64,000 nucleotides of DNA from an uncultured Flavobacteriales bacterium. Lineage in GTDB: Bacteria; Bacteroidota; Bacteroidia; Flavobacteriales_D; Crocinitomicaceae. Shown piece after piece: positions 36,323 to 44,870 of the stretch. The position numbers and the translations under genes are program-made. The stretch spans positions 124,001 through 188,000 of the forward strand of contig CALEIK010000023.1 in the NCBI GenBank assembly GCA_937876195.1. Reading direction: 5' to 3'. The notes beneath the pieces were generated by a model that did not search any database, was not told the DNA's origin, and saw nothing but the letters and a program-made list of their open reading frames with translations. Position 1 is the first letter of the stretch, and each line of letters starts with the position of its first letter.

Positions 36323-37076
36323 CAAATACTTTTTTAGCGGGACCTGAAAGCCAAATATGATCAAATCCTTTGTTCTTCGCATTGGCCTCAACGTGCAACG
36401 TTCCTCCTTTCGTGTGAACCGTAATCTTCTCTGCTGTATCCACACAGTTTAGCTGTACCAACGCACAAGCTGTCACTCCAGTTCCGCATGACAAGGTTTC
36501 GTCTTCCACGCCACGCTCATAGGTTTTTACGTAAATTTCCGTTGGCGACACCACGGTAACCACATTCACGTTGACTCCTTTTTCTTTAAATTGTTCAGAA
36601 TATCTAATCTCCTTTCCGTACTCCACAATGTCAATCTCTTCATGCGACGTAGCAATTCGTACAAAATGAGGTGATCCTGTATCCAACAGGTAATTGTCAC
36701 CTATTCTTACAATACCCGTCACGGGTAACATCTCAAGTCGCACCGTGTCATTCTCCAGTGTGGCTTTATGCGCACCATCAATCGCCCAGAACGTTGTTGC
36801 ACTGTCAATAAGTCCGATTTCTTTTGCAAAAACGACAGAACATCTTGCACCATTTCCACAAAAACTTTGAGAACCATCGGCGTTATAATATTCAACTTCA
36901 AAATCGTAGTTTGAATGGGCGGATAGTTTTATCAATCCATCTGCTCCCACCCCCATTTTCCGATTACACAACAGTTGAATCTGCTCGATGTTCAAGTCAT
37001 TATACCGACCTTCCATGTTGTTCAACATGACAAAGTCGTTGCCTGTGCCTTGGTATTTAGAAAACGTAATTTTCAT
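36303..37076 (-). CDS. dapF: Diaminopimelate epimerase
   Basis: A 257-residue enzyme converting LL- to meso-diaminopimelate, for lysine and peptidoglycan. I chose ATG 37076 (MKITFSKYQGTGNDFVML), the family's conserved start; an upstream ATG at 37136 would lie in the promoter. The catalytic Cys pair is in FCGNGARC (near residue 73) and LSCGTGVTAC (near 197). NVNVVTVVSPTEIYVKTYERG is also typical. A -7 box TACCTTTG sits 4 bases before the ATG (separate entry). It heads a minus-strand cluster with overlapping genes. Confidence 0.96.
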   Translation of the reverse strand: MKITFSKYQGTGNDFVMLNNMEGRYNDLNIEQIQLLCNRKMGVGADGLIKLSAHSNYDFEVEYYNADGSQSFCGNGARCSVVFAKEIGLIDSATTFWAIDGAHKATLENDTVRLEMLPVTGIVRIGDNYLLDTGSPHFVRIATSHEEIDIVEYGKEIRYSEQFKEKGVNVNVVTVVSPTEIYVKTYERGVEDETLSCGTGVTACALVQLNCVDTAEKITVHTKGGTLHVEANAKNKGFDHIWLSGPAKKVFDGSIEL

Positions 37077-37080
37077 GGAG

Positions 37081-37112
37081 CAAAGGTACATTAATCTGAT
37101 CAAAGAAATCAA
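37081..37112 (-). promoter_or_regulatory. dapF promoter, predicted leaderless
   Basis: On the minus strand TTG (37112-37110), a 21-base spacer and TACCTTTG (37088-37081), then 4 bases (CTCC) to the ATG at 37076. If transcription starts the usual few bases past the box, the mRNA begins at or next to the start codon. Confidence 0.7.
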
Positions 37113-37222
37113 GCCCTGCTTAACAATCTTTAACATGGGTCGTATGTACCTTTTTGCTGTTTTGGTGTTAATATTGTGTAGTTAGATAATCAAAAATTTA
37201 TAGAACAAAAAATTTATAGAAT

Positions 37223-38698
37223 ATGAGAACGAACATGAAGTTATTTGGATTTGGTCTTTTGGGAGGAATGCTCCCCTTGGCTATTTTTATGTTATTTCAA
37301 CAATCTCCTGAAACTAGAAATATTGATACATCTTCGGGTGGAAGTGGAGATTACAATGCTCATTCGGTTGCACTCAACACCGCAGGTGGATTACCCACTG
37401 AGAATTTTGTCGCTGCTTCTGAAAATAGTTTAAATTCAGTGGTTCACGTCACTACAAAAGTAGAGACAACCTCTTTTCAACGTGATATATTTTCGGAGTT
37501 CTTTTATGGACCAGGCGCTGGAGGAAGAGAGTTCAAGCAATTTGGTTCTGGCTCAGGTTCTGGGGTAATCATTTCAGAGGACGGTTACATTGTAACAAAT
37601 AACCACGTGATTGATAATGCAAAGGAAATCCAGGTGACCTTGAATGATAACCGTAAGTACGACGCTGTGATTATTGGCTCTGATCCATCAACGGATATTG
37701 CAGTATTAAAAATTAAAGAGAAAGGATTGCAAGCCATTCCGATTGGAAATAGTGACAACTTGCGCATTGGAGAATGGGTGCTCGCCGTTGGAAACCCGTT
37801 CAATTTAACATCAACTGTAACTGCAGGGATCGTTTCAGCTAAGGCACGGAACATTAATCTTTTGAGCAATCCCTCGAGTCAAAATGCTGTTCCAATTGAA
37901 TCATTTATACAAACGGATGCTGCGGTAAACCCAGGTAATAGTGGTGGTGCCCTTGTAAACACAAAAGGAGAATTGGTTGGAATCAACACTGCAATTGCCT
38001 CGCAAACTGGAAGTTATTCTGGTTATTCATTCGCCGTGCCTGTGAACTTGGTGCAAAAAGTAATGTTGGATTTAATCGATTATGGTGTTGTGCAACGTGG
38101 ATTCCTTGGAGTTCAAATTTCGGATATTACTCAAGAATTGAAGGAAGAAAAGGAATTGCCTAATGTGAAGGGAGTTTACATCGCTGAAATCGTTGAAAAT
38201 GGAAGTGCAGACAAAGCTGGATTGAAGAGCGGCGATGTCATCTTAAAAATTGGCAACAAAGATGTCAACTCAGTTGCAAGTGTACAGGAAGAAGTTGGTA
38301 AAAGACGTCCTGGCGACAAACTCCTTGTAACGATTCGTAACTCAAAAGGAAACGAAGAAATTAAGGACATCGTTCTTCGAAATAAAGATGGAGAAACTAA
38401 ACTGGTATCAAAGGAAGAAATTAAGAAAAATGTCGCGTTGGGTGCAACCTTTAGAGAATTAACAAGTAAAGAGAAAAAGGAATTGAACATTGATTATGGT
38501 GTCAAAATTCAAACCCTGAACGCTGGTAAATTAAAATCGCTCGGTTTATCGGAAGGTATGATTGTTACCAAAATAAACAATGAAACCATAAAGAGCGTTG
38601 AACAGTTAACAACTAAATTAAATGGCCCAAGCAATGGCGTCTTGTTAGAAATAATGAGTGAGAGTGGAAGAAAGGATTACGTTGGATTTGGATTATAA
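37223..38698 (+). CDS. degQ: Deg/HtrA-family periplasmic serine protease
   Basis: A 491-residue chymotrypsin-fold protease/chaperone with two PDZ domains. An N-terminal membrane anchor or signal (FGFGLLGGMLPLAIFMLFQQ) is followed by the protease domain; the catalytic triad is His in VTNNHVIDNA (near 126), Asp in PSTDIAVLKI (near 156) and Ser in NPGNSGGALVN (near 239). PDZ1 is about 285-385 (GFLGVQISDI, GLKSGDVILKIG) and PDZ2 about 400-491 (GLSEGMIVTKIN). It handles misfolded envelope proteins. ATG 37235 is a possible later start (MKLFGFGLLGG). Just upstream lies an imperfect tandem duplication of about 15 bases (37191-37221). Confidence 0.94.
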   Translation: MRTNMKLFGFGLLGGMLPLAIFMLFQQSPETRNIDTSSGGSGDYNAHSVALNTAGGLPTENFVAASENSLNSVVHVTTKVETTSFQRDIFSEFFYGPGAGGREFKQFGSGSGSGVIISEDGYIVTNNHVIDNAKEIQVTLNDNRKYDAVIIGSDPSTDIAVLKIKEKGLQAIPIGNSDNLRIGEWVLAVGNPFNLTSTVTAGIVSAKARNINLLSNPSSQNAVPIESFIQTDAAVNPGNSGGALVNTKGELVGINTAIASQTGSYSGYSFAVPVNLVQKVMLDLIDYGVVQRGFLGVQISDITQELKEEKELPNVKGVYIAEIVENGSADKAGLKSGDVILKIGNKDVNSVASVQEEVGKRRPGDKLLVTIRNSKGNEEIKDIVLRNKDGETKLVSKEEIKKNVALGATFRELTSKEKKELNIDYGVKIQTLNAGKLKSLGLSEGMIVTKINNETIKSVEQLTTKLNGPSNGVLLEIMSESGRKDYVGFGL

Positions 38699-38771
38699 TC
38701 CAACGTGCCTTACTGAATTGCCGATAAACGAAGAGCAATATTAAGAAACTATTAATTTAACCCTTCTTTTT

Positions 38772-38804
38772 TTTGGAAAACAGTATCTTTTCGTCGTATC
38801 TTTG
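38772..38804 (+). promoter_or_regulatory. rpoD promoter
   Basis: TTTG at 38772-38775, a 21-base spacer, then TATCTTTG at 38797-38804: both elements match the Bacteroidota primary sigma consensus exactly. It suggests that rpoD is read by its own product. The leader is about 38-40 bases, and the GGGGGG run before the ATG is not a standard Shine-Dalgarno. Confidence 0.75.
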
Positions 38805-38848
38805 CCATCGCCTTAGGGCAAAACTAAATTGGGGGGACCAAAAATTCT

Positions 38849-39715
38849 ATGAGACAACTTAAAATTACAAAGTCGATTACCAACCGTGAGAGTCAGTCAT
38901 TAGACAAGTACTTACAAGACATTGGTAAAGAAGAGTTGATTACTGCCGAAGAGGAAGTAGAATTGGCACAGAAAATCAAGCAAGGAGACCAACAGGCACT
39001 TGAAAAATTAACCAGAGCCAATCTTCGTTTCGTCGTATCTGTTGCAAAACAGTATCAAAATCAGGGTTTAACATTGCCCGACCTTATCAACGAAGGGAAT
39101 TTAGGTCTTATTAAAGCAGCGCAAAAATTTGATGAAACACGTGGATTCAAATTTATCTCGTATGCTGTTTGGTGGATTCGTCAATCGATTTTGCAAGCAT
39201 TAGCTGAGCAAGCTCGTATCGTACGTTTACCATTGAACCAAGTAGGATCATTGAATAAAATTAACAAGGCATTTTCTCGCCTTGAACAAGAGTTTGAAAG
39301 ACCACCATCAGCTGAAGAATTAGCTGAAGCATTGGAGGTTCCAGAAGACAAAATTAAAGAAAGCTTGAACGTTTCAGGACGTCACGTTTCCATGGATGCA
39401 CCTCTTTCCACTTCGGAAGATGGAGGTACGTTAATGGATGTTATGGCCAACAACGATTCACCAAAAGCCGATCACGCGCTTATGGCAGAGTCGCTGCAAA
39501 AGGAAATTGAACGTTCATTAAGCACATTGACAGATAAAGAACGTGAGATCATTCGTTTGTTCTTCGGAATTGGAATGAACCACGGATTGACGCTTGAAGA
39601 AATCGGTGCCAAATTTAATTTAACACGTGAACGCGTTCGTCAAATTAAAGAAAAGGCAATCCGCCGTTTGCGACATACGTCGAGAAACAAACTGTTAAAG
39701 GCTTATTTAGGATAA
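38849..39715 (+). CDS. rpoD: Primary RNA polymerase sigma factor (RpoD/SigA type, Bacteroidota form)
   Basis: A 288-residue sigma-70. Region 1.2 is [19 protein letters not shown], regions 2.1-2.4 run from [17 protein letters not shown] to [19 protein letters not shown], region 3 follows from about residue 130, and region 4.2 is [29 protein letters not shown]. Region 1.1 and the non-conserved domain of proteobacterial RpoD are absent, as in other Bacteroidota. It recognises TAnnTTTG promoters like those found across the window. A strong terminator follows at 39726. Confidence 0.96.
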   Translation: MRQLKITKSITNRESQSLDKYLQDIGKEELITAEEEVELAQKIKQGDQQALEKLTRANLRFVVSVAKQYQNQGLTLPDLINEGNLGLIKAAQKFDETRGFKFISYAVWWIRQSILQALAEQARIVRLPLNQVGSLNKINKAFSRLEQEFERPPSAEELAEALEVPEDKIKESLNVSGRHVSMDAPLSTSEDGGTLMDVMANNDSPKADHALMAESLQKEIERSLSTLTDKEREIIRLFFGIGMNHGLTLEEIGAKFNLTRERVRQIKEKAIRRLRHTSRNKLLKAYLG

Positions 39716-39725
39716 AGACTTGAAA

Positions 39726-39758
39726 AGCTGTCAGCCATGGGCTGGCAGCTTTTTTTTT
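39726..39758 (+). terminator. Intrinsic terminator after rpoD
   Basis: AGCTGTCAGCC-ATG-GGCTGGCAGCT forms an 11-bp stem with one G-T pair and a 3-base loop, followed by a run of nine T. This is the cleanest intrinsic terminator in the window, between rpoD and gap. Confidence 0.9.
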
Positions 39759-39793
39759 ACATTGAATTTTAACAATCATATATATTTAAAAAC

Positions 39794-41245
39794 ATGAAAA
39801 CAGCGTTGGGCTACGAAACAGAACTTAAGTCACACATTGAACGTGAACGTGCAGCAGTGAGTTTATCAGGTAAGGTGGGAGAACTACTTTACGATAAAGG
39901 AATTGAATTGGTCTTGTTCAGAAATCACTTGATGGATATTACGATATCTGAAATTCTTAATTTGCACGAATATTCTAGAACGGTGGTAAACAAGCCAGTA
40001 GATATTTTCACTACGTCTGATTTAGCACAAGAATTGATGAAATTGGATTTAGCTCCAGCGAAAATCGACATTGGAAAATTGGCGAGTGAGTACATTTCAG
40101 AAAAAGATAACTACGCTTCTAAAGCGGATTTCTTGATGAATAAATTGCAAGGATTTGAAACTGGAAACGGAATTCCTTTCGAGCCGAGAGACGTTATTTT
40201 GTACGGTTTTGGTCGTATCGGACGTTTGGCTGCTCGTGAGTTGATCAAACAAGCTGGTAAAGGACAACAGTTGAGATTGCGTGCGATTGTGACAAGAAGT
40301 AATTCCGAGGCAGACATGATTAAACGTGCCTCTTTGTTAAAAAACGACTCTGTTCACGGAGCATTTAAAGGAAGCGTTGAAGTAGATCTTGAAAACGAAT
40401 CAATCATTCTAAACGGTCAAATCGTTAAAATGATTTGTGCGAAGAATCCAGAAGATGTGGATTACACAGCGTATGGAATTAACAACGCGCTTGTTATTGA
40501 CAACACAGGTGTCTTTACAACAAAAGAAGCATTGTCAAGACATTTGCAATCAAAAGGAACTTCTCGAGTTTTATTGACCGCGCCTGGTAAGGAAATTCCG
40601 AATGTTGTATATGGTATCAATCAAGGTGATATTGATTTGGCAAATGAGCGAATTTATTCAGCTGCGTCATGTACGACAAATGCAATTTCTCCAGTTTTAA
40701 AAGTTGTAAACGACAAACTTGGAGTTGTAAAAGGACACATTGAAACGGTGCACGCGTATACGAATGATCAAAACTTGTTGGACAATATGCACAACAAACC
40801 GCGAAGAGGTCGTTCTGCAGCAATCAACATGGTAATTACTTCCACTGGTGCCGGAAACGCTGTAACAAAGGTGATTCCGGAGCTTAAAGACAAGTTAACG
40901 GCAAACGCTGTCCGCGTCCCTACACCAAACGGGTCTTTGGCTATTCTTAGTTTAGAAGTTGAAAAAGGAACAACCGTTGAAGAATTAAACAACATGATGA
41001 AGGATGCAGCACTAAATGGTGATTTGGTGAATCAAATCTATTATGCGAATGATCCAGAACTGGTATCGAGCGATATCATCGGAAATGTTTGTTGTTCAGT
41101 GTTTGATTCAAACGCAACGATTGTTTCTAAAGATGGTAAAAACGTAGTGATTTACGCGTGGTACGATAATGAATTCGGTTATACCAAACAGGTAATTCGC
41201 TTGGCGAAATATGTGACTAAAGTAAGAAGAGCGATTTATTATTAA
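39794..41245 (+). CDS. gap: Glyceraldehyde-3-phosphate dehydrogenase, long form with N-terminal extension
   Basis: A 483-residue GAPDH, oxidising glyceraldehyde 3-phosphate to 1,3-bisphosphoglycerate. The ordinary enzyme (about 335 residues) starts near residue 130 with DVILYGFGRIGRLAARELI; the catalytic Cys is in SAASCTTNAISPVLKVV (near 293) and the partner His in GHIETVHAYTNDQNL. Residues 1-125 form an extra helical domain (RERAAVSLSGKVGELLYDKGIELVLFRNHLMD), typical of a long GAPDH group in Bacteroidota. NAD versus NADP preference cannot be fixed here, and the extension's role is unknown. A bidirectional terminator closes the gene. Confidence 0.94.
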   Translation: MKTALGYETELKSHIERERAAVSLSGKVGELLYDKGIELVLFRNHLMDITISEILNLHEYSRTVVNKPVDIFTTSDLAQELMKLDLAPAKIDIGKLASEYISEKDNYASKADFLMNKLQGFETGNGIPFEPRDVILYGFGRIGRLAARELIKQAGKGQQLRLRAIVTRSNSEADMIKRASLLKNDSVHGAFKGSVEVDLENESIILNGQIVKMICAKNPEDVDYTAYGINNALVIDNTGVFTTKEALSRHLQSKGTSRVLLTAPGKEIPNVVYGINQGDIDLANERIYSAASCTTNAISPVLKVVNDKLGVVKGHIETVHAYTNDQNLLDNMHNKPRRGRSAAINMVITSTGAGNAVTKVIPELKDKLTANAVRVPTPNGSLAILSLEVEKGTTVEELNNMMKDAALNGDLVNQIYYANDPELVSSDIIGNVCCSVFDSNATIVSKDGKNVVIYAWYDNEFGYTKQVIRLAKYVTKVRRAIYY

Positions 41246-41267
41246 TCATTCGATTTGTAAAATAGAT

Positions 41268-41304
41268 AAGGTTCATCCGTCATTGGCGGATGAACCTTTT
41301 TTAT
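41268..41304. terminator. Bidirectional terminator between gap and the small lipoprotein genes
   Basis: AAGGTTCATCCG and CGGATGAACCTT form a perfect 12-bp stem with a 7-base loop; the plus strand continues TTTTTATTT, and the minus strand has an A/T-rich run on the other side. It lies between two convergent transcripts. Confidence 0.88.
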
Positions 41305-41520
41305 TTAATCTTCTCTACAATCTACATCATAAGTGACCCCACCCGAAGTGTAGCCCGTCGTTTCAACGACTTTAATTTCGTCTCCACAAAGTTCACCCAA
41401 TGATTCCTCTCCTGAAGAACCGTTATAGTAACAATACTTACATTCATCCTTCGTACAAGAGGCCAATGTAAATGAAGCAATTACCGCAGCAATCCCTAGT
41501 ATATTTTTTATTTTCTTCAT
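41305..41520 (-). CDS. Small Cys-rich lipoprotein, copy 3 of a tandem family
   Basis: A 71-residue lipoprotein. The lipobox is FTLASC, so the mature protein begins at Cys22 and contains a C-x-x-C-type cluster (CTKDECKYCYYNG), a further Cys in LGELCGDEI and a last one in YDVDCRED. It is homologous to the two genes upstream (74 and 71 residues) but more divergent: the His of the CHECHYDG motif are replaced by Lys/Tyr and the C-terminal CHGH by CRED. If the family binds metal, this copy has lost some ligands. I do not recognise a named domain. It is probably on the same transcript as the receptor at 42154-44382. Confidence 0.8.
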   Translation of the reverse strand: MKKIKNILGIAAVIASFTLASCTKDECKYCYYNGSSGEESLGELCGDEIKVVETTGYTSGGVTYDVDCRED

Positions 41521-41609
41521 CTTAATTCGGTTGATTCAGTTATTTACTTTGCTATTCGAAGTTTAATGTACAAAGATTTTTTCTAGAATCGTAAATTTGA
41601 ATAAAAAAA

Positions 41610-41834
41610 CTAATGTCCGTGGCACTGAACTTCATAGTTCGTTCCGTCAACATCTATTCCTGAAGCCATGATGTCTTCGACTTCGTCGCCGCATTTATTC
41701 CCTAGTGCAACTTCGCCATTTGGTCCGTCATAATGACACGCATGGCAGTCAAATTTCTTACAAGAAGAAAACGTTGCCATCCCAACCAATAAGGTTAATC
41801 CTACGATATTTCTAAAATTCTTCATTTTCTTCAT
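41610..41834 (-). CDS. Small Cys/His-rich lipoprotein, copy 2
   Basis: A 74-residue lipoprotein with the lipobox ATFSSC, the motif CKKFDCHACHYDGPNGE, a central LGNKCGDEVED and the C-terminal tail YEVQCHGH. It differs from copy 1 by scattered substitutions and keeps all Cys and His. The N-terminal Cys would be lipidated, so the rest would sit on the periplasmic face or on the cell surface. Four Cys besides the lipid Cys, and four His, suit a zinc or copper site. It is separated from copy 1 by 81 bases. Confidence 0.83.
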   Translation of the reverse strand: MKKMKNFRNIVGLTLLVGMATFSSCKKFDCHACHYDGPNGEVALGNKCGDEVEDIMASGIDVDGTNYEVQCHGH

Positions 41835-41915
41835 TGGGTTGATTTTAGTTTTTAATCACAATACAAGGATCAAAGTAGAAAGATTTTTAATAGAATTCGA
41901 AATTTAAACAAAAAA

Positions 41916-42131
41916 CTAATGTCCGTGGCAGTGAACTTCGTAATTTGTTCCATCAACATTAACGCCCGAAGCTTCGAGATCTTCCAATTCTTCACCGCAT
42001 TTCTCGCCTAGTTCAACTTCTCCACTTGCTCCGTCATAGTGACATTCATGGCACTCGTCTTTCTTGCAAGAAGAAAATGTGATCATTGCAACCAAAGCAG
42101 CCATTCCTAAAATTGTGTTTACTTTTTTCAT
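41916..42131 (-). CDS. Small Cys/His-rich lipoprotein, copy 1
   Basis: A 71-residue lipoprotein with the lipobox ITFSSC, then CKKDECHECHYDGASGE, LGEKCGEELED and the tail YEVHCHGH. Similar 70-residue proteins with CHECHYE and a CH-rich tail occur in Bacteroidota (from memory), function unknown. It lies 22 bases after the stop of the ZnuD-like receptor, in the same direction, so it is very probably in that operon. I infer a metal-binding lipoprotein working with the receptor. Confidence 0.83.
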   Translation of the reverse strand: MKKVNTILGMAALVAMITFSSCKKDECHECHYDGASGEVELGEKCGEELEDLEASGVNVDGTNYEVHCHGH

Positions 42132-42153
42132 ATGTTTTGTTTTTATTATTTAA

Positions 42154-44382
42154 TTAATTCTTTGTTTTTAATTTGCCGTTTATGGTATATCCGATATTAA
42201 TGTAAAAGCTTCTACCTGGGTGCTGAAGATCAATATTCTTGAGTCCAGACAAATGATTGATATATGCGGTGTTCAAAATATTTTTAACACCCAATGATAG
42301 TTTAATTGGCGTTTTTAGAGCATACAAAAAGTCCATTCCAATATTTACTAAGTGATAATTGTGCGACGAAGTTTCATAGGACGAAACCTGATGCTGATCA
42401 AAATAGTATTGATGTTGCACCGTAATTTGTTCCATTTTGAATTTCCCTTTGGTTTTCAAATTCACTTTCAAAAAACTATTGATCCGTGCTTGAGGCATTA
42501 GCGCTAAACTATTTCCCGTCAACTCCTCTCCCCTAATGTATGAATACGAACTCTCGAGGTGCAACCAGTGGGCAAAATGTGGATGGTAGTGAAGTCCAAC
42601 ATCGGCACCATACAACTGAACCAACTCGGCTTGTTTGTACTCAAACACGTTGGCGCCATCGATGATCGAATCCACAGATTGAATCTGAATGTACTCATCG
42701 ATATAATTATAGAATGGATTGACAACGAACTCTATATGCTCGCCATGGAATTCATAACTAGCATCAATTTGGGTTGCATATTCTGGTTGTAAATCACGAT
42801 CACCAATTTCATAACGAAACGAACCATGGTGAACTCCATCGGAAAATAATTCCGATAAATGCGGAGCACGATAGCCTGTGGACACATTTAAGCGCCACGT
42901 ATGATGATCACTGGAATGCGTCCCTCCCACCGAGAAATTGGGACTTTCATAATTCTTTGTGAAATTCACTGAATCAACATCGAGCGAACGAATATCATAA
43001 CGGGCACCAAACTGGAGGTTCCACTTATTCTTTGAAAAATAGGCGATGCTGTACAGTCCATTGTCGAATTGATTAAAATCCGGGATCAACATTTCATCTG
43101 CTCTAGAATCATTACGGTTGACTTGAACCATTCCCTGCAATCCAGAAATTAATTTCCAATGCTCGCCAAACGCTGCTTTAAATCGAATGGTGTACAATGT
43201 ACTGTTCAAGGCCATTTTTAAACCTGGAATGGTAATTTTCTCCTCAAATTCCGACAAATTATTCAACGTATTCCCAACCAGCACACCGAGTTCATTCTTT
43301 CCAATAAAAAACTTATTCTCAAACGAAACAATATGATTTTGAATGACTTGTGCTGGAATTGTCGTGTTTCTGTTTTGTTGGTTTACTTGAAATTCCAGTG
43401 GATCTACAATCGAGTCATGTGTATGTCCCGGAATTCCATTTCTGCTTTGGGAATAAATATAGCGCACATGAGAAACCCAGTTCTTCTTACTGATCCCCAC
43501 CCCTAACTTTACACCTTGGTTCCTAAACCGAGAATTCTCCGCAAACTTGCCATTTGGCAACTGATAATCAGCATTATTCGCGTACAATCCTGCTAGGTTC
43601 AACCTAAAAATTCCCTTTGAAACCTTATACGATAGCGTACTTGTGGTGCCCATACTTACTGTTTCAAATAAGGAGTTCACCTCTATTTCTTGCGTATTCT
43701 GTTGGGCATAAGGTGCATCAATCAGGTACACCACACCACCAAAAGCATCGCCTCCGTAGAGCAGTGACGATGGTCCTTTGATCACCTCCACACTTTCAAT
43801 CCCTAACTGTGTGACTGCCATTCCATGGTCTCCTCCCCATTGTTGGTTTTCGACCCGCATGCCGTTCAGCAGTGTCAACACTCTTACTCCTTGCATTCCT
43901 CGAATAACTGGTTTGGAGATTCCAATCCCTGTTGATGCTTGTTGAACGCCATTGATGTTCGCAATGGCCTCACTCAAACTGGAAGACTGAATAGCGTTTA
44001 AATCTTTCACCTTTAGATGATCTATTCGGAATGCATTTGTTTTAGCCAAACCACCTGAGGGACTAGAAACAATAACATCCTCAAAGTTCAAATGGTGCTC
44101 CACCAGTTCAAGATTCAACGTATCGCCTCTACTTCCTTTCACCAGCCTGTTCTCATACAACGCGTGAGAAATACGAACTGTAAACTCATTCGGTAGCGAG
44201 TTTGTAAATTCAAAATAGCCTGAGCTATCGGTGTATGTGCCGACATGTGCCTCAATGATGAAGATGGATGCTTTGTAGATTCCCTCCTTCTGGTGAGCGT
44301 CTACAATTCGACCTGACAAATCCTGTCCGATCGCGTGATTCATTGCCAAAAGGACAAGAATCACTCTTATCAATTGTTTCAT
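42154..44382 (-). CDS. TonB-dependent outer membrane receptor, ZnuD-like
   Basis: About 742 residues from ATG 44382 (MKQLIRVILVLLAMNHAIGQ, the signal peptide); an in-frame ATG at 44433 lacks a signal and is unlikely. A carboxypeptidase-like domain (residues 20-100) precedes the plug (SLSEAIANINGVQQASTGIGISKPVIRGMQGVRVLTLLNG, WGGDHGMAVTQLGIESVEVIKGPSSLLYGGDAFGGVVYL) and a barrel that ends NIGYTINGKLKTKN. The plug pattern and the loop YSQSRNGIPGHTHD resemble the zinc receptor ZnuD (GLPGHxH loop). Metal specificity is inferred. Neighbours are a His-rich exported protein upstream and three Cys-rich lipoproteins downstream, all on the minus strand. Confidence 0.88.
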   Translation of the reverse strand: MKQLIRVILVLLAMNHAIGQDLSGRIVDAHQKEGIYKASIFIIEAHVGTYTDSSGYFEFTNSLPNEFTVRISHALYENRLVKGSRGDTLNLELVEHHLNFEDVIVSSPSGGLAKTNAFRIDHLKVKDLNAIQSSSLSEAIANINGVQQASTGIGISKPVIRGMQGVRVLTLLNGMRVENQQWGGDHGMAVTQLGIESVEVIKGPSSLLYGGDAFGGVVYLIDAPYAQQNTQEIEVNSLFETVSMGTTSTLSYKVSKGIFRLNLAGLYANNADYQLPNGKFAENSRFRNQGVKLGVGISKKNWVSHVRYIYSQSRNGIPGHTHDSIVDPLEFQVNQQNRNTTIPAQVIQNHIVSFENKFFIGKNELGVLVGNTLNNLSEFEEKITIPGLKMALNSTLYTIRFKAAFGEHWKLISGLQGMVQVNRNDSRADEMLIPDFNQFDNGLYSIAYFSKNKWNLQFGARYDIRSLDVDSVNFTKNYESPNFSVGGTHSSDHHTWRLNVSTGYRAPHLSELFSDGVHHGSFRYEIGDRDLQPEYATQIDASYEFHGEHIEFVVNPFYNYIDEYIQIQSVDSIIDGANVFEYKQAELVQLYGADVGLHYHPHFAHWLHLESSYSYIRGEELTGNSLALMPQARINSFLKVNLKTKGKFKMEQITVQHQYYFDQHQVSSYETSSHNYHLVNIGMDFLYALKTPIKLSLGVKNILNTAYINHLSGLKNIDLQHPGRSFYINIGYTINGKLKTKN

Positions 44383-44513
44383 TAAATACTTGATTTTTTG
44401 CCGCTTATTGGGTCGTTTTCCGCTCCCCATCAAAGCTTCGCTTTTCTTGTTAATATTCTTTGCGTGCTATTTCTAGTACGGCCAAATTGCGCGATAACAA
44501 TCACACATGAATA

Positions 44514-44843
44514 TTAAGCTGTGGGAGGTCCCCGGTGCGAATAAGCTGAAAAATCCGTCTGATTAGAACAAACAAATGTTGGTTCTACAACGGTAGAGTT
44601 GACGAATTTAGCGAACGATGCAAACTCAGCCTCAGGTGCCTCAAAAACATCCAAATCGAATTCACAGATGAAACAATTTTCGTTTTCGGTCTCGAATGAA
44701 GCTAAATTTTGATCATCTGAATGATGCTCTGAATCATCATGGTGCTCAACAAAATGATCATGCTCACAATCGTGCACAATACTTCTAGGCACGTTTAAGA
44801 AAACGAGACAAAAAAGAAGTGTAAATGCAAATATTTGTTTCAT
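44514..44843 (-). CDS. His-rich exported protein with RGPP tail
   Basis: A 109-residue protein. A hydrophobic N-terminus (MKQIFAFTLLFCLVFLNVPRS) works as signal or anchor. A dense His/Asp stretch follows (HDCEHDHFVEHHDDSEHHSDDQN, split here as HDCEHDHF and EHHDDSEHHSDD), then CFICEF and the C-terminal SHRGPPTA. Small proteins with a His-rich start, a C-x-x-C and an R-[AG]-P-P tail sit beside TonB receptors in Bacteroidota and Proteobacteria (from memory). The His-rich stretch should bind zinc, copper or nickel. It precedes the receptor gene by 131 bases; I infer that it is part of a metal uptake or storage set. Confidence 0.8.
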   Translation of the reverse strand: MKQIFAFTLLFCLVFLNVPRSIVHDCEHDHFVEHHDDSEHHSDDQNLASFETENENCFICEFDLDVFEAPEAEFASFAKFVNSTVVEPTFVCSNQTDFSAYSHRGPPTA

Positions 44844-44870
44844 GCGTTCTACAAAACTATAAAAAATACA

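Noticed and set aside
35810..36445. Longer 211-residue version of the unknown protein next to dapF
   Set aside because: The first 41 residues only translate the end of dapF in another frame; the ATG at 36322 fits the overlap pattern of the operon.
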